In this document: positions 37,482-51,338 of the stretch, piece after piece
Layout: each line of letters starts with the position of its first letter
Numbering within the stretch: position 1 is the stretch's first letter
Source: Allacma fusca
Taxonomy: Eukaryota > Arthropoda > Collembola > Symphypleona > Sminthuridae
Reading direction: 5' to 3'
Length of the DNA: 64,000 bases
Assembly (NCBI GenBank): GCA_947179485.1
Contig: OX359247.1
Span: forward strand, 45,171,131-45,235,130
Translations under genes and position numbers: made by a program
The notes under the pieces: model-generated
What the model saw: only the letters and a program-made list of their open reading frames with translations
What the model was told of the DNA's origin: nothing
Database searches by the model: none

Positions 37482-40400
37482 ATGGGTGGGAGATACTGCA
37501 ATGACCCAGATTCACTCCTCAATATTTGTATCCGATACTGCTTGGATAACTTGACGGTGACACTTGCGGATTATAATCCCGTTCGACTCAAGCCCAATAC
37601 CTTCCTCCCGAAAGAGATTTGTGAGAAGATGCTGGAGTTTGCTGATAAGGATTCCGAACAGTTTGATACTCATATACTGCCTCTTTTCCAGGTACTTGGT
37701 CGGGGGGTGTGTGAATTTGTTGTTTGTTTGTCAAAAATTGATTGACGTTTACATTGTAAATTGGGGATTATTGGTGATTGTTATTGTAATAGCAAATTGT
37801 TGGTATTTATTTGTGTTGATTGATTGTATGTATGTAAAAGTGGATGTAGTGGTAATGTGGGTGTCGGAATGAGTTCTGGGTCTGACAAGATCGTCCTTGT
37901 TTTTTACCAAGTGTGGTGAAAGTTATTGTTGATTATGTTTAGGATACGACGTGCACCCGCTTGGATAATTTGAATTTGAGGAACTCGAATGTGAGCGATG
38001 AGTCTTTAGAAAAATTAATGGCACATCATCCCGTTAATTTGGATATTCACAATTGTCCCCGCCTCACCCCATATGCATTGGATGTGATAAATCGCTACTC
38101 CGGCAATCTGAAGTCTCTGGTGATTGGAAACACGACACAGATCCTTCCGGAGACTTTAGTTTATGCCAAAAATTCGAACCAGGAAGGTAAGTAATTGAAG
38201 GCTTTATTTGGTGCTTATGTTGTGATACGTTTTGCATGATTGTATTTTAAATGTTGAACTTTTTATATTGTGTGGTGTAAGTGCAGTGGCTATGGCAGGT
38301 GGTTGAGTGTTTTATTGTGTGTCTGTACTTGTAGGAGCCAAAGAGGAGCTGTTGAGCCGTTTACTGACGACCAGAAAGTTATTGAAACTGGTTATTTGGG
38401 GAATTTCAATGCAGCAAGAACAAGAATGTTACATGACGTTGCTGACTAAGGATTTCATAGAAACCATTCAATTTTTGGACGTGTCAAGTTGTGTTGACAT
38501 CGCCAGCATTGATTTTCTTACGAAATCCGGGAACTTGACTTGGCTTAGTCTTTACAATGTCATGCTGAAAGGAAATGCCTTTGCTATACTGGGACAGCTA
38601 AAACAATTGAGGTTTAAATATGAATATTATAATATTAGTATTTCATCATTCCACTGTTTGTAAGCATTGGCCCATATTTGAAAGTATTGGTTATGATATG
38701 ACTTTGCAGGCATCTAGATATTTCTCAGTCTAGTGACAATAATTCTATATTTCGAGAGCCGAATGAACTCCTTTCCACTTTGGTCACCTCTCTACCTAAA
38801 CTCACTTCTCTTGATATTTCAGGCACAAACCTCGCTGGAAGAGGTTAGTCTTCGTGATATTAATTACTAGTAAAACTGGGTGGGGAATTCATATCACTGA
38901 TAAATATTATATAAGATGAAGGCTCTAAAATACGTGTTTATACATTTGGGCTTTACACGCTCCTGTTGATTTGCAGGTGTCCAAGAAAAAAGAGTAGACG
39001 AAGCATGTGACATTCCTGGCTTGAATTCTCGTATTCACTGTCCTTTAGAATTTTTAGGTTTATATGGTACGCACCACGATGCCTCCCATCGTCATCACAT
39101 CCCAGCGAAGAGAATTGCAGGTGATCGAGATGAAAGTCAAATTCTCACTGCGTGTCAAGCTTACCTTGACCGCCATGAACTGCTTGAGAAAGTTTTAAAT
39201 GACTTGTTCCATCTTTTCCGCGGAGAAAAAGGTGGGAGTGAAACCATCAAACTTTACTAACCTTTAACCGCTGATTTGATTAATTTGTGTACAGGATATG
39301 TTTCCTTTCGATATTACTTATGTTTTTATTTACATAAGAGTTTTGGATGTTTGCAGGTACTCAAGTGGACACAGCTTTAAGATTAATATTAACGGCAATG
39401 AGTCGACATATAGGTGAAAAACACGTGCAAATATCCGGATCTGCTAGTTTATTCTACATTGTTAAGAACGAGGACAAATCAAGAATTAATCCAGTCATGA
39501 AGAGGGCTATCCTCTCTACTTTAATTAACGCAATGGAAGTTCATAAATTTGATCCCACCATGATGCGGAATGGTTGTTTAACTATTTGTCATTTTCAAAT
39601 CCCCCTTGATGTGGTAAGTGAAATTATTTTTTGTATGTGATCCATTTTTATGAAAATTCTATATTTAATCATTTGTTTTAAAGTAACTAATTGTAAGTTT
39701 TCTTTTGTAGTTATTCAATTACGAAAAATTAGTCAGGCTGCTGTTGGAAATACTTGGGTCGACTAATTTAGAAGAATTTGTTGAGAGAATAGCAATTTAT
39801 TTGCTGAATTCCTTGGCATGTCAAGTGGAAGGAGAACATAAGAAACTAGTCGGGGACCTAGGTGCCATCACAAAAATGCTGCACATAATTGAAGATCGGT
39901 TATCTAAACATGATTGTGACGACGTCATGGAAATTGCCTGGTCTACCATGTGGAATGTGAGTTTTGTTGCATGATATGTAGTTGAATATCCTGGTATTGT
40001 TACAACCTTAGCAAAATCTTGTATTGTTTGTAATCAAGGTTTTTTGAGCATAAAATATTTACGCTGAATTAACCCTATTACGTTACGGATGTGTTGGCTA
40101 ATATTTGATGCAATGGATTACGAGGTGTATTTGCACCTCGAAATATGCAGCAAGAGCTGTGGTTGCTGTAAATGATAAGCAGAACATCTTTCTTGTAAGC
40201 TTGGTCATCATTAAAACATGCTCAATTCTCGGAGATTTATAAACTTTTATCATTTTCGATCCGCAATTAAAGCAGAAGTTAAACGTAGTATCATTTAGTA
40301 ACATATTGCAATATTTATCTTATTTTTAGGTAACTGATGAGAGACCTGAAAACTGTGAGAGATTTTTGACACGTCGGGGGATGGAACTGTTTCTGAAGTG

Positions 40401-42095
40401 TCTCAATGCTTTTCCAAATAAACCAGAATTGAGGAGAAATATGATGGGTATGACAAGTTCCAGATATCAAATTTTATATACATATGTGAGATATTATTCA
40501 TAGTTGTTTAAAATGTACTACATTGAGTAAGCTTGCCGTATCCTCGTTATTGGTAATAATGCACAATCAGCATCAAAGTTATCTTTGTTCGAATCATTTC
40601 CTCGTTCGCAACTTCAGTCATCAAGAATGTGTTCATGTATCTACAGAGCTGAGATTAATTCATTCAGAAACAAAATTGCTCATTCAAAATGCATGTGTTT
40701 CGTGTAGGATTACTGGGAAACGTTGCAGAAGTCAAGTACTTGAGGCCACAACTCATGACTACCGAGTTTATTAATGTATTTTACCATTTACTGGATTCAA
40801 CTCAAGATAACATTGAGGTAATGAAACAGTAGTTCTTAACTTATGGTTTTCACTACCTAAGGCAGTTTTCGTTGTCATATATGTGCAACGTGCATCACTT
40901 GGTTTTGGAGTTCTAGATTTTGTTATGAACTTTTAGAGTGCAGTAGCTCGTTTTTTACAAATGCTGGTACATAATTACCTTTGTCTAATTCTCACAGGTC
41001 AGTTACAATGCAGCAGGGGTGCTAGCACATGTACTATCCGATGGTGTAGCTGCTTGGACTATCGTAACCCCTTGGAGAACTGATGTACTGGAGAGTATCA
41101 GGAGAAATATAAAACGTTGGGATGTAAATTCTAATAGAAATATAAACTACAGGTAGGATAAAACTTTCCAAGTTGCAACTCTGTCACTGTGTATAAAATT
41201 TGTACTATAGTCTACTTGCTTCCTGTTGATTAAAGTAGAGTTCATCTGATAGATAAGGATTCACGAACTACTGATAAATGAAGTACCTGGATTTTATCAT
41301 TCAGCTCGTCGTAATTATTTATGTTTACTTTGTGTCAGGTGTTGCTTGTTATGTAATACTTGTACCACACTGTTTGAAATGTTCAGTGAACTCATTCTAA
41401 TTTGCTTAGTTCGCTCATTCTTGCTGTCATTATTATATATCTCGTGTTTATGGAATGCGTATGCATATAATGTTTAGAAATTATGTATATGCACCGCATA
41501 CATAGTTTTCTAGGGTGATGTGTATAAGATGAGTGATGAATAATTTAGAAATTAAAAGCATCGGTAAAAATTTTAAACTAGCTTACGTTTGTATTTTAGG
41601 TCCTTCGAACCTATTTTGAGACTGCTAAATGTCACTCACACGACTGAATGCCAGTTGTGGGCAGCTTGGGCTCTCGCTAACCTTACCAGAGTCTACCGTA
41701 AGTGTTATAATTCTTTTATATATGTATATATTGATCATTAGCTTTACTTCCTGTTAGTACATATTCCTTAGTACTTTGTAGCATACATACATATGTATGT
41801 GTACATAAAGTACCATACCAAGTGAAAGTCCTGAAAGGGTGATGTCTTAGTGTGTACAGTGTGCACTTACACAATCACAGATCATGCTATAGATATGTGC
41901 CATATACTGTATAAAAAATGAGAGTTAAATTAGTTCTAATTGATCATTTTAGCGGAAAAGTACGTGTCGATCCTGGTCAAAGAAGGTGGACTGGATTTAT
42001 TGACTTCTCTAAGGTGCGAGGATGAAGATGTTCTCAATTTTGCCAACATAACATTGACGCAATCACAGTCTTTCTTGTCAACTAATAAAGTATGA
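37482..42095 (+). CDS. ZER1: ZER1, CUL2 E3 ligase substrate receptor
   Basis: Substrate-recognition subunit of a cullin-2 RING ubiquitin ligase; the ZYG11/ZER1 family binds proteins with an N-terminal glycine degron. Exons: 37482-37691, 37943-38186, 38335-38611, 38710-38843, 38977-39231, 39357-39613, 39711-39956, 40330-40447, 40708-40817, 40998-41152, 41600-41697, 41953-42095, giving 748 residues (human about 766). Every junction keeps frame. The N-terminus has the family's box-like region (LKPNTFLPKEICEKMLEFA), then leucine-rich repeats to about residue 330 (LDNLNLRNSNVSDESLEKL, LDISQSSDNN, LTSLDISGTNLAGRG). The C-terminal half is armadillo-like, with VSYNAAGVLAHVLSDG and LWAAWALANLTRVY, the segments that in ZYG11B/ZER1 line the glycine-degron pocket. 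The start at 37482 is the first ATG in frame. I could not tell ZYG11B from ZER1 by alignment score, but the closing segments read as ZER1. Confidence 0.93.
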
Positions 42096-42243
42096 AGTAA
42101 TCATAGTGAGGATGTTCACGTCTCCCCTCCCCTACTCCTACCTTAATATAATATTATCTATTTACTATAACATTACGAAACGGATGTAAACGTGTTAATG
42201 CTCTATTCAGCAGCTAGATTCATATCGTTTTATCTACCTAACC

Positions 42244-42272
42244 GGGTTAGGGTTAGGTTAACCCTAACCCTA
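42244..42272. repeat. Telomere-like palindrome after ZER1 stop
   Basis: Two TTAGGG-type units run directly into two CCCTAA-type units: left arm AGGGTTA at 42249-42255, centre GGTTAACC, right arm TAACCCT at 42265-42271, with one unpaired extra C. It lies between the ZER1 stop and the candidate AATAAA at 42295, so it may be transcribed as a hairpin in the 3' untranslated region. Confidence 0.75.
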
Positions 42273-42294
42273 CAATATACATGTCGTTATATAT

Positions 42295-42300
42295 AATAAA
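42295..42300 (+). terminator. Candidate ZER1 polyadenylation signal
   Basis: AATAAA 200 bases after the ZER1 stop codon. Another AATAAA at 42084 overlaps the last codons and is probably incidental. Confidence 0.45.
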
Positions 42301-44744
42301 ATTAATTATACATATACATACATACTCTCCTGTATAAAACTTTTTAGGAAAGTTGGGATTGCTCAGTTCGTAGGAAAAATTTATTTTACCTCAAATATGA
42401 GCATTTTTTAGTTGGTTACTTGTAGCTCACTGAACAATCCTGCTTAAATCACAAGCCCAGTCTAATATATTTAAAATAAAAGGAGAAGTCATGCAAAGAA
42501 ATATGTTCGGTTCAACAATATATGCGCTACTATGGTGGTGTCAGTGTGTTAAATTTTAAATTATTACATAAGGTGGAACAAAAAATACTTGTGCACCGTA
42601 TGCAGCGAATATCTCTTTATTTACTTACAAGAATAAATAATTAGTTACATAATACTTACAGAAGATTTCACAATTATCAACAGATTGGAATAAAACAGTC
42701 TGTGAGAAAAAAGTTTTGTATGAATTGTGTACTTTTCACAATTAATTTTTAAGGTCCCACATTCTATCCTCCCAAGTTTATTTCCCCCAAAACCTGGAAG
42801 TATTACCGTGGACTCAGCATAACCTTCCTTTCATGAATTTTTAAATTCTTTCGAAATGCACGTCAACTTCGGAGTACAGCATGACATCGGACATAATTTT
42901 AACAGTAATTGAAATTATAATTAATTGTCAGTGGCTCCGTTTATTTTTTCTCAACTTAATAAATAAGTGGAGCTATTTATATTCACATCACATTTTCGTT
43001 CATTCAAGGTATTTCCGTCACAGTTAAATTCCTACGGATTTTCACTGCATGCGAATAAATTGTGTTTATAAAATAAAATTAGATCATCAATAATTCATAT
43101 CCACATCATTTGCAATAATACTTATAAGAAGCCTGTCGATTTAATCCACACCGCTTATTACAAGTAATTAGCATCGAATGTCACTATGAATGCAATATAT
43201 ACCTTGTAATGTAATATGTAGTATAATTACTATAATTCTGTATGTATTTTTGTGTTGGCTCCGTTGAAGAACAACCGTAGGCAATTATGTATAGCCTCGT
43301 GAACTAAAAAGCGCTACGCAAATACATTAATTTTGGAAGTTCAGGTATCATCTACCGTGCAATCGGGAGTCAGGGTTCAAAAATGGTGCATTGTATTATA
43401 GTTTTCTTTCCGTTGGTCTAAACTTTACTACTGTAAATTTCTCTATATTTTTTTTATTTAATTTCCCCCGTCTACATTACAATGCATGCATGCACACATT
43501 GCATATTTTTGATTTTCCACTTAAAACAACCCACAAACCGCGGGGTACTTATTCCTGTCAAAAATTAATATTTTAGGTTAACGCTCATTTTAAGTACATA
43601 TACGCTTAAAGGTCACAACAACATCAATCTCATAGAATCGTCAAGACGGATTTCCTCGTAATAAGCAATACCACTTTTTAGTATACCAACTTTTAGTAAG
43701 CCATTAATACCCAAGTGTAATTAAGGTAGCTTGCTTTTAACTGATTACGCTAAAGTATTTGGTAGTTTTTACCCAATGCTACTTATACAAATTGTATATT
43801 ATAAGTAACACACTGTTACATAATCACATGGAAATAAGTATAAACATCAGGCTTCAACCTCATTTTTGCGTTAATTTGTTTACAACTAGGAAAAAAATAT
43901 GCATAGTTGTTAATTGCAATAAATAAGTTTTAGCAAAGTAGCACTTAATTAATTTCTAGTAAAATAACTATTCCAATAAATTCATAGTATCAATATAATT
44001 AGTATGTAGTAAGGTGTTCAAGGTACAGTAGATATACATAACAAATAATGTAGAAATAATTTTAGCAAGGTATTTTAATTTCTTATACCCTATATACCTA
44101 ATAACTATCTACATATGCATGTACACGTGAAGTACCTTATTATAAGAGATTATTTCTGGAAAGTGGCTGGAGTACAGATGCAAAGACATGCTTACATACA
44201 TTACAGTATTTTACATATTGCAGTGCAGTGAATAGGAAAGAGACAGTTACATTTCTTCTTTAGGCTTCTCAAATCCAAGTAAGAGTTGATTGCTCAAGTG
44301 TGAGTAGAGTTTCTAGTTACGTGCTGAATAATTTTTGTTGTTTTGGAGCTAGCAGGTTTATTAAGTAGCAACACAGTCCACATGAATATCCATAGATATA
44401 TCATGTATAAATTCACGCAATCTGGTGAGTCTATATGCGCGCATATATATGTACATATACACCCATATGTAGATACATGAATGCTTGAACATGTGTTTGC
44501 GTTCCCATGAAACCCTCAGGGTTAATTTTTCAATGATGGCTTTGTTTCTACTATTAAAATTAAATGTCCTATGAAATGAGCTATGAGCATTTTTACTTAT
44601 ATATGCATACCAGCAGTTATACAGTATGCCCCGCTATACTATGCTATCAGATGTCGCCTTGTAAGATCAGATTTCTATAAAGGAATAAAGTTTTCGACCC
44701 ATTGTCATTTAGCTCAATGTTCCTGTTTACTCCAAGAGCATTAT
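42301..44744. other. Convergent intergenic region, ZER1 / TBC1D30
   Basis: AT-rich DNA between two genes transcribed towards each other. No coding frame, RNA gene or mobile element was recognised. Confidence 0.55.
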
Positions 44745-44750
44745 TTTATT
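44745..44750 (-). terminator. Candidate TBC1D30 polyadenylation signal
   Basis: AATAAA on the minus strand, 93 bases after the TBC1D30-like stop codon. Confidence 0.45.
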
Positions 44751-44842
44751 AGACCCTAATTGGTCTAATTTGCTATGCTTATAGGGGATCTCCTAGGAAG
44801 GGAGTTACCTGTAGTGGTTTAATGGTATGCAGAATTAGGTTT

Positions 44843-47800
44843 TTAACTATAAAGCCCGAATTTCGCCGTCCGTACCCTGGCTTTCCTGGAAGTGGGGAAA
44901 GGATTGAAAATGATTTTTTTTGGTTTACTTTTATTACTACTGGCTTTCCTGCCCGTAGCTGCGGTGCTACTGGCTGATGTAACCGTAGTATTTTTCGAGG
45001 AATTGCTGCCTGTCGAGTTGGTTCTGGTAAGGGAAAAGGATCTGCCGGCGTCAGTAATGCTCATACTACTTCCGCTACTACTATTACAGCGAATGGGTCT
45101 CCTCGGAGTAGTATTGCTCTTCTTATTACTTTCAGTCACCTGAGCGTGCCCGGGTCGGGAGGACTCCATGTCCGAGCATTCTGAAAAGGATGAGGTGGAC
45201 CATCCATCGTCAAAATCATCGTCAAAGGCCGGCTTCAATTTGAGCCTCTGGAGAATTGCTATGTTCTCTCGAATAACAGCGCTTATATCTTCTACAGGCT
45301 GGATTCCATCCCCTGTATCATCCTGAAACTCAGTTTCTGCAAGTTGACTGATTTTCTCAGGCGAATTACTCCCTTGTTCCAGGACTTTCTCCTGCTTTTT
45401 AACTTTCCCCCGTTCGTTACCTTTCCCAAGCTCTTTTCTTTTCTCAGGACTGGAATATGAGTCTGAATTTAATTTCAACTCCCCTCCCCCTGGATTAGTT
45501 GACAGGGAGTCTCCAGACTGTGTTTCCACCACAATGTTATTATCATTTGGAGGAACGTCCCTATCTACGGGACTAGTCTGAATCTCAGGAAGATTTTTGC
45601 AATCTTCTAGACTGACTTTAGCATCATCGATTTTAATTAAGGAACATCCGGCAGGAGCGACGGGGCTACCAAAACTGTTGTCATCGTGCTCAATACTTGA
45701 AATGCTAGACTTGGATGTTCTCCGGGAGGAGTTGCGGGAGATATCGGAGAAGTCAGATCTAGAGTGTACCGTCGGACTACGAACTTGAGGACTTCCGGGC
45801 TGACTGGGAGGTCCGGACACGGAGCCCCGTGGGGATGTGGACAGTGACAAATGGTTCAAACTCGGACTTAGAATTAGTCTTGCATTCAAGTGAGGCCCGA
45901 GCGTGTTCTTGATGTTTACAAGAGTCGAGGAAAGACCCGGGGATTTAGGCAGCGGTGACATGGGGCTGGGCAGGGGAGAGAACTCAACAGGAGGCATGAT
46001 GACTGGATCAGGGATCGTATTGCATGTGGTTAGGATTCGCAAGTTCTGAAATTGCAACTGGCAGATTCTATGACTCAGATTCTCGTAGAAACTGTCGCTC
46101 TTTCCAAGTCGGGACATCTCCTCCAGGAAATGTTGACTGTCGTTCGTGTCAATGGTTTTGCTACTGGCGTTAGCTTCAATGTCAACTCCCAAGTCTATCT
46201 CTAATGGGATTACGGGCTCCCTCTCCAAAAAGTTTTCATCCAGCTGTACTGAAGTATTCAGTTGAGTGTTTATAAGATTAATTTGAGGGATTTGAAATGT
46301 TAATTTCTCAGGTCGGTCTGGGCTTTTGGGCATACTTCTTGGGACTGTCTGGGGAAGGCCTTTGGGACTAGCTTTGGTATCATTCGTACAGGTGTCTTTA
46401 TTTGCAATTGAATTTTTTGGCGTGTCTAGAGTAACCTTGGAGGTATCATCAGTACAGTCAGTATTACATTGTTTTTGAGCTGAGTCTGTCAACGGAGGTT
46501 GAACAGTAGTTGGGGCATCAGCCCAGACGGAATCAGGATCGCCGTTCTCTTCTTCGGAGGTGGAGGAGTCACACAGCTCAGTGGAGCTTGAAGAACTACT
46601 CCCGGAAGAAGTGCAGTTGGAAGCGGAGGAAGTCCCTCTCTTAGGGCGGTTCTTCGGCTTCTTCTTGATCATGTTCCAGGGCACTGTAACCTGCTTCCGA
46701 TGATCACTTCCTGTACCTCCGGACTGACTATTGCTGTTGGTACTATGAGTGCGTGCACTCACCGTTTTTGCTGATTTATTTAAGGAATTACTCCTGGAAA
46801 TATTTTTCCCGACGAGATTTTTATTTGCACTGTTGGTTCTTCGGGGCTTGGGTTTGGGAGAAGCGACGACAGTCTTCTTGACTGGGGTAACCGGAGCCTT
46901 GGTGGAGGCGGAGGCTTTCTTATGAAAGGTTTCAAGATTGTGGATAATACTGGAGCTCCGCTGTCGTTGACGAATAGAGGCATAGTGACGCTTCAAATTA
47001 TCCAGCTCCCGTTTGGCAAGGAAAAAGGATTTGTGAGGAGTGTCTTGGGCTATTAGTAATTTATGTTTACGTCGGAGCTCTTCCAGTCCTGGGAAAGGGA
47101 ACTGGCCCACACTCACAATACACTGAAAATCCCATTGAAATTGTAGTCAGATTACATTAAGTACTCCATGAAGCAGCAAGATAAGAGCTCTTTTGTTCAC
47201 GTAATACATCCAAGTAGCAATAGTAAATGGGGCCATTGGTGCCCAAACCGGATTTACCTTCACGAGCGAATTAGGGTCCATTAGACCGAACTCCAGCATC
47301 TCCCTCGTTACGACTCCCATCACCGAGTAAAAGTCATCTGCACTGGTCACGCATAATATCCGACTGAGTAAAAGACATTGGAAAAACACATCATTAGAGG
47401 TAATCACTGAAATAATTCACTGCCCTATTAACCATCATGATGGAATACTGTGAATAGAAGCAGACATTAATTAAATCCTACGTTTCTATGGCTGCCCAGA
47501 GGACCAGAGCAGTTCTAAGGAGAACTTCAGAGCCTTCCAACAGAACCAGATCCCATATCTAGAAGGAAATATGAATAAATGGAAATGCAACAAGTTACTG
47601 CTGTATGGAGTCACACAGAGTATAACTCTCTTTGATAGTACCTATAATGCTACAGAACATATCATCTGTCAAGAGATTATCTTGTTTGCAATAATAATAT
47701 TGGTGATAATGTTGAGTACAAGTTTCCAGGTAAAACAAAATTTAGGATCCAAATTAAAATGTATAAAGACAAAAAAAAACCTTTACATGAATTTTTGACT

Positions 47801-50800
47801 ATGTGAATTTATAAAGTTAGGCCCAATACTCTCAAGGAATAAGGTCGTAAAAATTTCGACACCGTAGACGGAACTGAAAATGACGCAGAGGGAGTGAAAG
47901 ATTGCTTTACTTATATGTACGTAGTGTAGATACTAAAGAGTAGCATTTCTAATTCCACGTAAGTACATACAGACATAAATTCTTAATTGCAAAAGGTTCA
48001 CCTCTATGTGTCTACTTTTTATGTGAGATTTTAACTTGCCCCTCCGTTTCTTTTAAAACTATGAAAGTACAAGTCTTCCTCCGTAACCGGAAACCTACAT
48101 TTTAAAGAAGATAGTTCTGCACTGACGTGAAACAGATGTATTATCTACTAAACCTTCAGTCACTGCGTCTCCCCTTACACTCATTGTAACAGGGCTTTAA
48201 TACAGGATGGGCTTAACCTGAATCATACATACATAAGTAGTGAATTGTCTAGAACCAGACAAGTGTAAAAGTCAGGGAACAACTCCGGATACATGAAAGG
48301 AAAGGTCATAAGGTTTGACAGAAATTGTTGTACACAAATAGGTACATACGTAGAAACTATGTAGCTCGGAAATGAAAATATTTTCACTGGATTTTTTTTG
48401 TTCGAGCAAGGAGGATATAACTTGTTTCCTGGAATGATATAATTATGTCCTTGTATTGCTGCTTAAACCTCAAGCTACTTATAGATGTACACACATGTAA
48501 TAATTATACTTATTGTACAAATAGAATTATTTCGGAACTACATTAATAGATAATTATAAGGAGCATAATTATATTCGTAGATACATATGTGGGAATAACA
48601 AAAGAGCCCTCACCCTGAGTACACTTGGCGTGGGCAGGCAATGAATGAAAAGTGTGAGGAACCAGTGCATTGTGAAGACGTCAGTCAAGGGTGGATTGTC
48701 ATCACCTCTCTGGAGCTGGGATAGATGTGCATGCAACGTTGGTTTTCGGAGTTTCAGGATTTCTCGAAATACTGCCATGTCAATAGCGAGACCCCTCAAA
48801 CCTTGACTGAAGTAACCTTGAAGTGAGGTAAAGGTAAATATAGGTTCATAATATGTATCTACATACATACCTATGGAAAAGAGCAGAGGTGCCTTCATAA
48901 AATATGTAGCTACAGTGACGTGGTCTATACAAAAATGAATGTAGTTTGTGAGCAACATAGTCCAAGTCCAGAGAGAAAGTCAGGGGAAAAGTAACTTTCA
49001 CTAATAAACAACAAGCAATTTATCTTCATTGACTTTTGCAAAGCACATAATAAATCACTTTGAAAAATTTACTGGGGAAGTTTGGAACAAACTGCTCTGC
49101 TGCAAATAAAAGCTACCATTAGAGATGATGGGAGGTAGTCCCAGAAGCAATTACAAAATGCGAAGCGACTTCTGAGGATAGATGAAAGTATAGCGTACCT
49201 TGAGGAAGGATCCCTTCAATCAAGAAGACAAATATCTTGAGAGTGAGGAGCTCATCCTCACCCGTCATCTGGAGAAGCATGGCGCCAATCATGTTGAAGC
49301 CTTGACAGTATCCAACAGAAGGGTTCCATTTGGCATACGCCACTAACACCCTCTTCAAAACAGCTTGTTCCGCTCCAGTGAAGCCGGTGCAGCCAGTTCG
49401 GTGTAAATCCTGTCAAATTAAATTCTTTTTTGTGAGTGCTCCATCATTTTCATACAAGCATTTCTCACGTCGTCACTGGCAAAAATCCCCCGACACCAGA
49501 GCATCCGTATCATGTGCTTCCCACAGACATTATTTTAAATCATTATACGTTATGCACAATATTTACATCAAATTTAAGTCACTTCATTAAACAAATCTTC
49601 TACGGTATGTGGTTACACTTGAGGAGTATATAGCATCTCCTATCAGCACTTTATGCATGGCTTAACTGGAAACCAGAATCAAGCTCTAAGCAGATGGTTT
49701 CCGTTGTGGGAAGGAGCTTGAGAATAGGATTTTTCTTACCTTTTGGATTTGATCTGCAATCTCCTCGTCCCGTGCGTTCTCAAATGCCTTGCATTTAGCT
49801 ACAACACGTGCCCAATCCAATCCTCTTTGCTGTAGGTACTGGTCCGCCAAGTTTTCCCACAGCTTCCGAAATGTAAACAAAACCCAGATATGCATTCGTG
49901 GACATTTCTATTATTTATTAATTCCTTCCTTCCAGGTCTCTCCATCCATAATAAGTGTGCATCAATATTTAATTTTGATGCATATTTCTTGAGGTCATGA
50001 AAGCCCTACAAAACTCGCACAAGTACATACCATCCGCTAAGAAAATAAAATGAACATTCGAAGTCAATATCCTACTCAAAGGTGAATATCAATCACTCCG
50101 TCTCTCTGTTTTAATAAAAGTGAGTGTCAAGCTTTGAAGGAGTCAAAGTGAATTGTGTTTAATCTAATGGTGCTGTCGACTTTGTTTTTTTTCAAAACTT
50201 TTCAGGTGTGTATACATAATTATAGATACCTTATAGTTCCCTTACAGGACTCCACTTTTGTTTCTTATCAGTCTATGCATTTCAAGTGTACATATCCATC
50301 ATTAAATCGAGTATAGTATATACCATATCGTATTTACACACTTCAAAGTCTCAAATTGTATAGGACTAAATTATGTGAATTAAATTCGAAAGAAAATATT
50401 TGACAATAAGAGGTATCTATCTATGTGTAGGTATCTACATAAGCTATTTTGCAGCCAAGTGTCTAGGTACTTGACGTATCTAGGTACATATGCATGTACC
50501 CTCATGTGTGCAAGAGTATAGGTATGCATTAGTGACTAGACTGAATAGGAAGAACATTAAAGAGGAATAACTCACACGGATGCGAAACTCAGGTGGCAAA
50601 CCACCTGGAAGTCGAGCTACCATTCGCATAGCATCTCTCCATTGATTGAAGCCAGAGTCGCTACTGTTGTCAGCCTGGCCAATGGAGATTAATGGAACAT
50701 TCCGAGCATCTGTCGGGGGAAGAAAGTAAGTGAGAATTATTAGAAATGGATATGAGATCTAACCAAAAATAACTTTTACACATGCATAAAGTACAGATTG

Positions 50801-51338
50801 TACAAAGTGCCAAAAGGAATCGGAAAAAACGATTATTTGGTGCTTTATGCTAATACTGTACTTCATCCATACTAGTGTGTAGTACATTGGGAATTGGCCC
50901 CCATCTGTATCTCACACGTCAGTCCATACTTGAAAGCCTGCCTGATAAAATCACTTGGTTTGGAAGAAAACTACGAGCTACGACACATGTTCCTCCCATG
51001 CATGTGACCTTATTACAGGCTCACAAAGCAACCGGTAAAAGTAAAAGTTATAACCACAGCGCATCAATTCCTTTTTATGAGATCCTCATGCATGCTCAAC
51101 CTTCATAAAAGTGGGAACATCAAAGGAGGAGGAGGATAGGTTTACTCAGGCGAGGGATATACAGGCCGACTCAAATGCAGATGAGATGAATAAGGAAAGG
51201 GACCTCCAGGGAGAAAGTGTGAAAGGAGGAAACGCAAAGTAGTCTTTGGGCATAGCTTCACATACTTGTCTTAACACCATCATTGAATCCACCGGCATTG
51301 GAAGTGAAAATCTTGAGAGAATTAATCAAGTCTGCCAT
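44843..51338 (-). CDS. TBC1D30: TBC1D30-type Rab GTPase-activating protein
   Basis: Stimulates GTP hydrolysis by Rab GTPases; mammalian TBC1D30 acts in cilium-related trafficking. Exons 51266-51338, 50576-50709, 49740-49862, 49199-49409, 48614-48816, 47482-47558, 47258-47363, 44843-47122 give 1068 residues. The TBC domain covers about residues 60-300. Both catalytic fingers are present: IQKDLHR with Arg114, and VGYCQGFN with Gln146. Further family signatures are FNQWRDAMRMVARLPGG, LRGLAIDMAVFREIL, LTDVFTMHWFLTLF, IWDLVLLEGSEVLLR and DDFYSVMG, all matching TBC1D30 in order. The 760-codon terminal exon begins VSVGQFPFPGLEELRRKH, is Ser/Pro-rich, and ends NPFPTSRKARVRTAKFGLYS, the conserved tail of TBC1D30. 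The start ATG at 51338 follows an in-frame TAA at 51396-51398, but an extra upstream exon cannot be excluded. The acceptor of the third exon (CGGAAG) is weak. Confidence 0.93.

Noticed and set aside
43360-43400. GGGTTCAAA word resembling a tRNA T-loop
   Set aside because: No pairing T-stem, acceptor stem or A-box partner at the right distance.
44892-45143. Plus-strand frame with a Leu/Val-rich, membrane-like translation
   Set aside because: It is the antisense shadow of the low-complexity Ser/Thr-rich tail of the TBC1D30-like exon.
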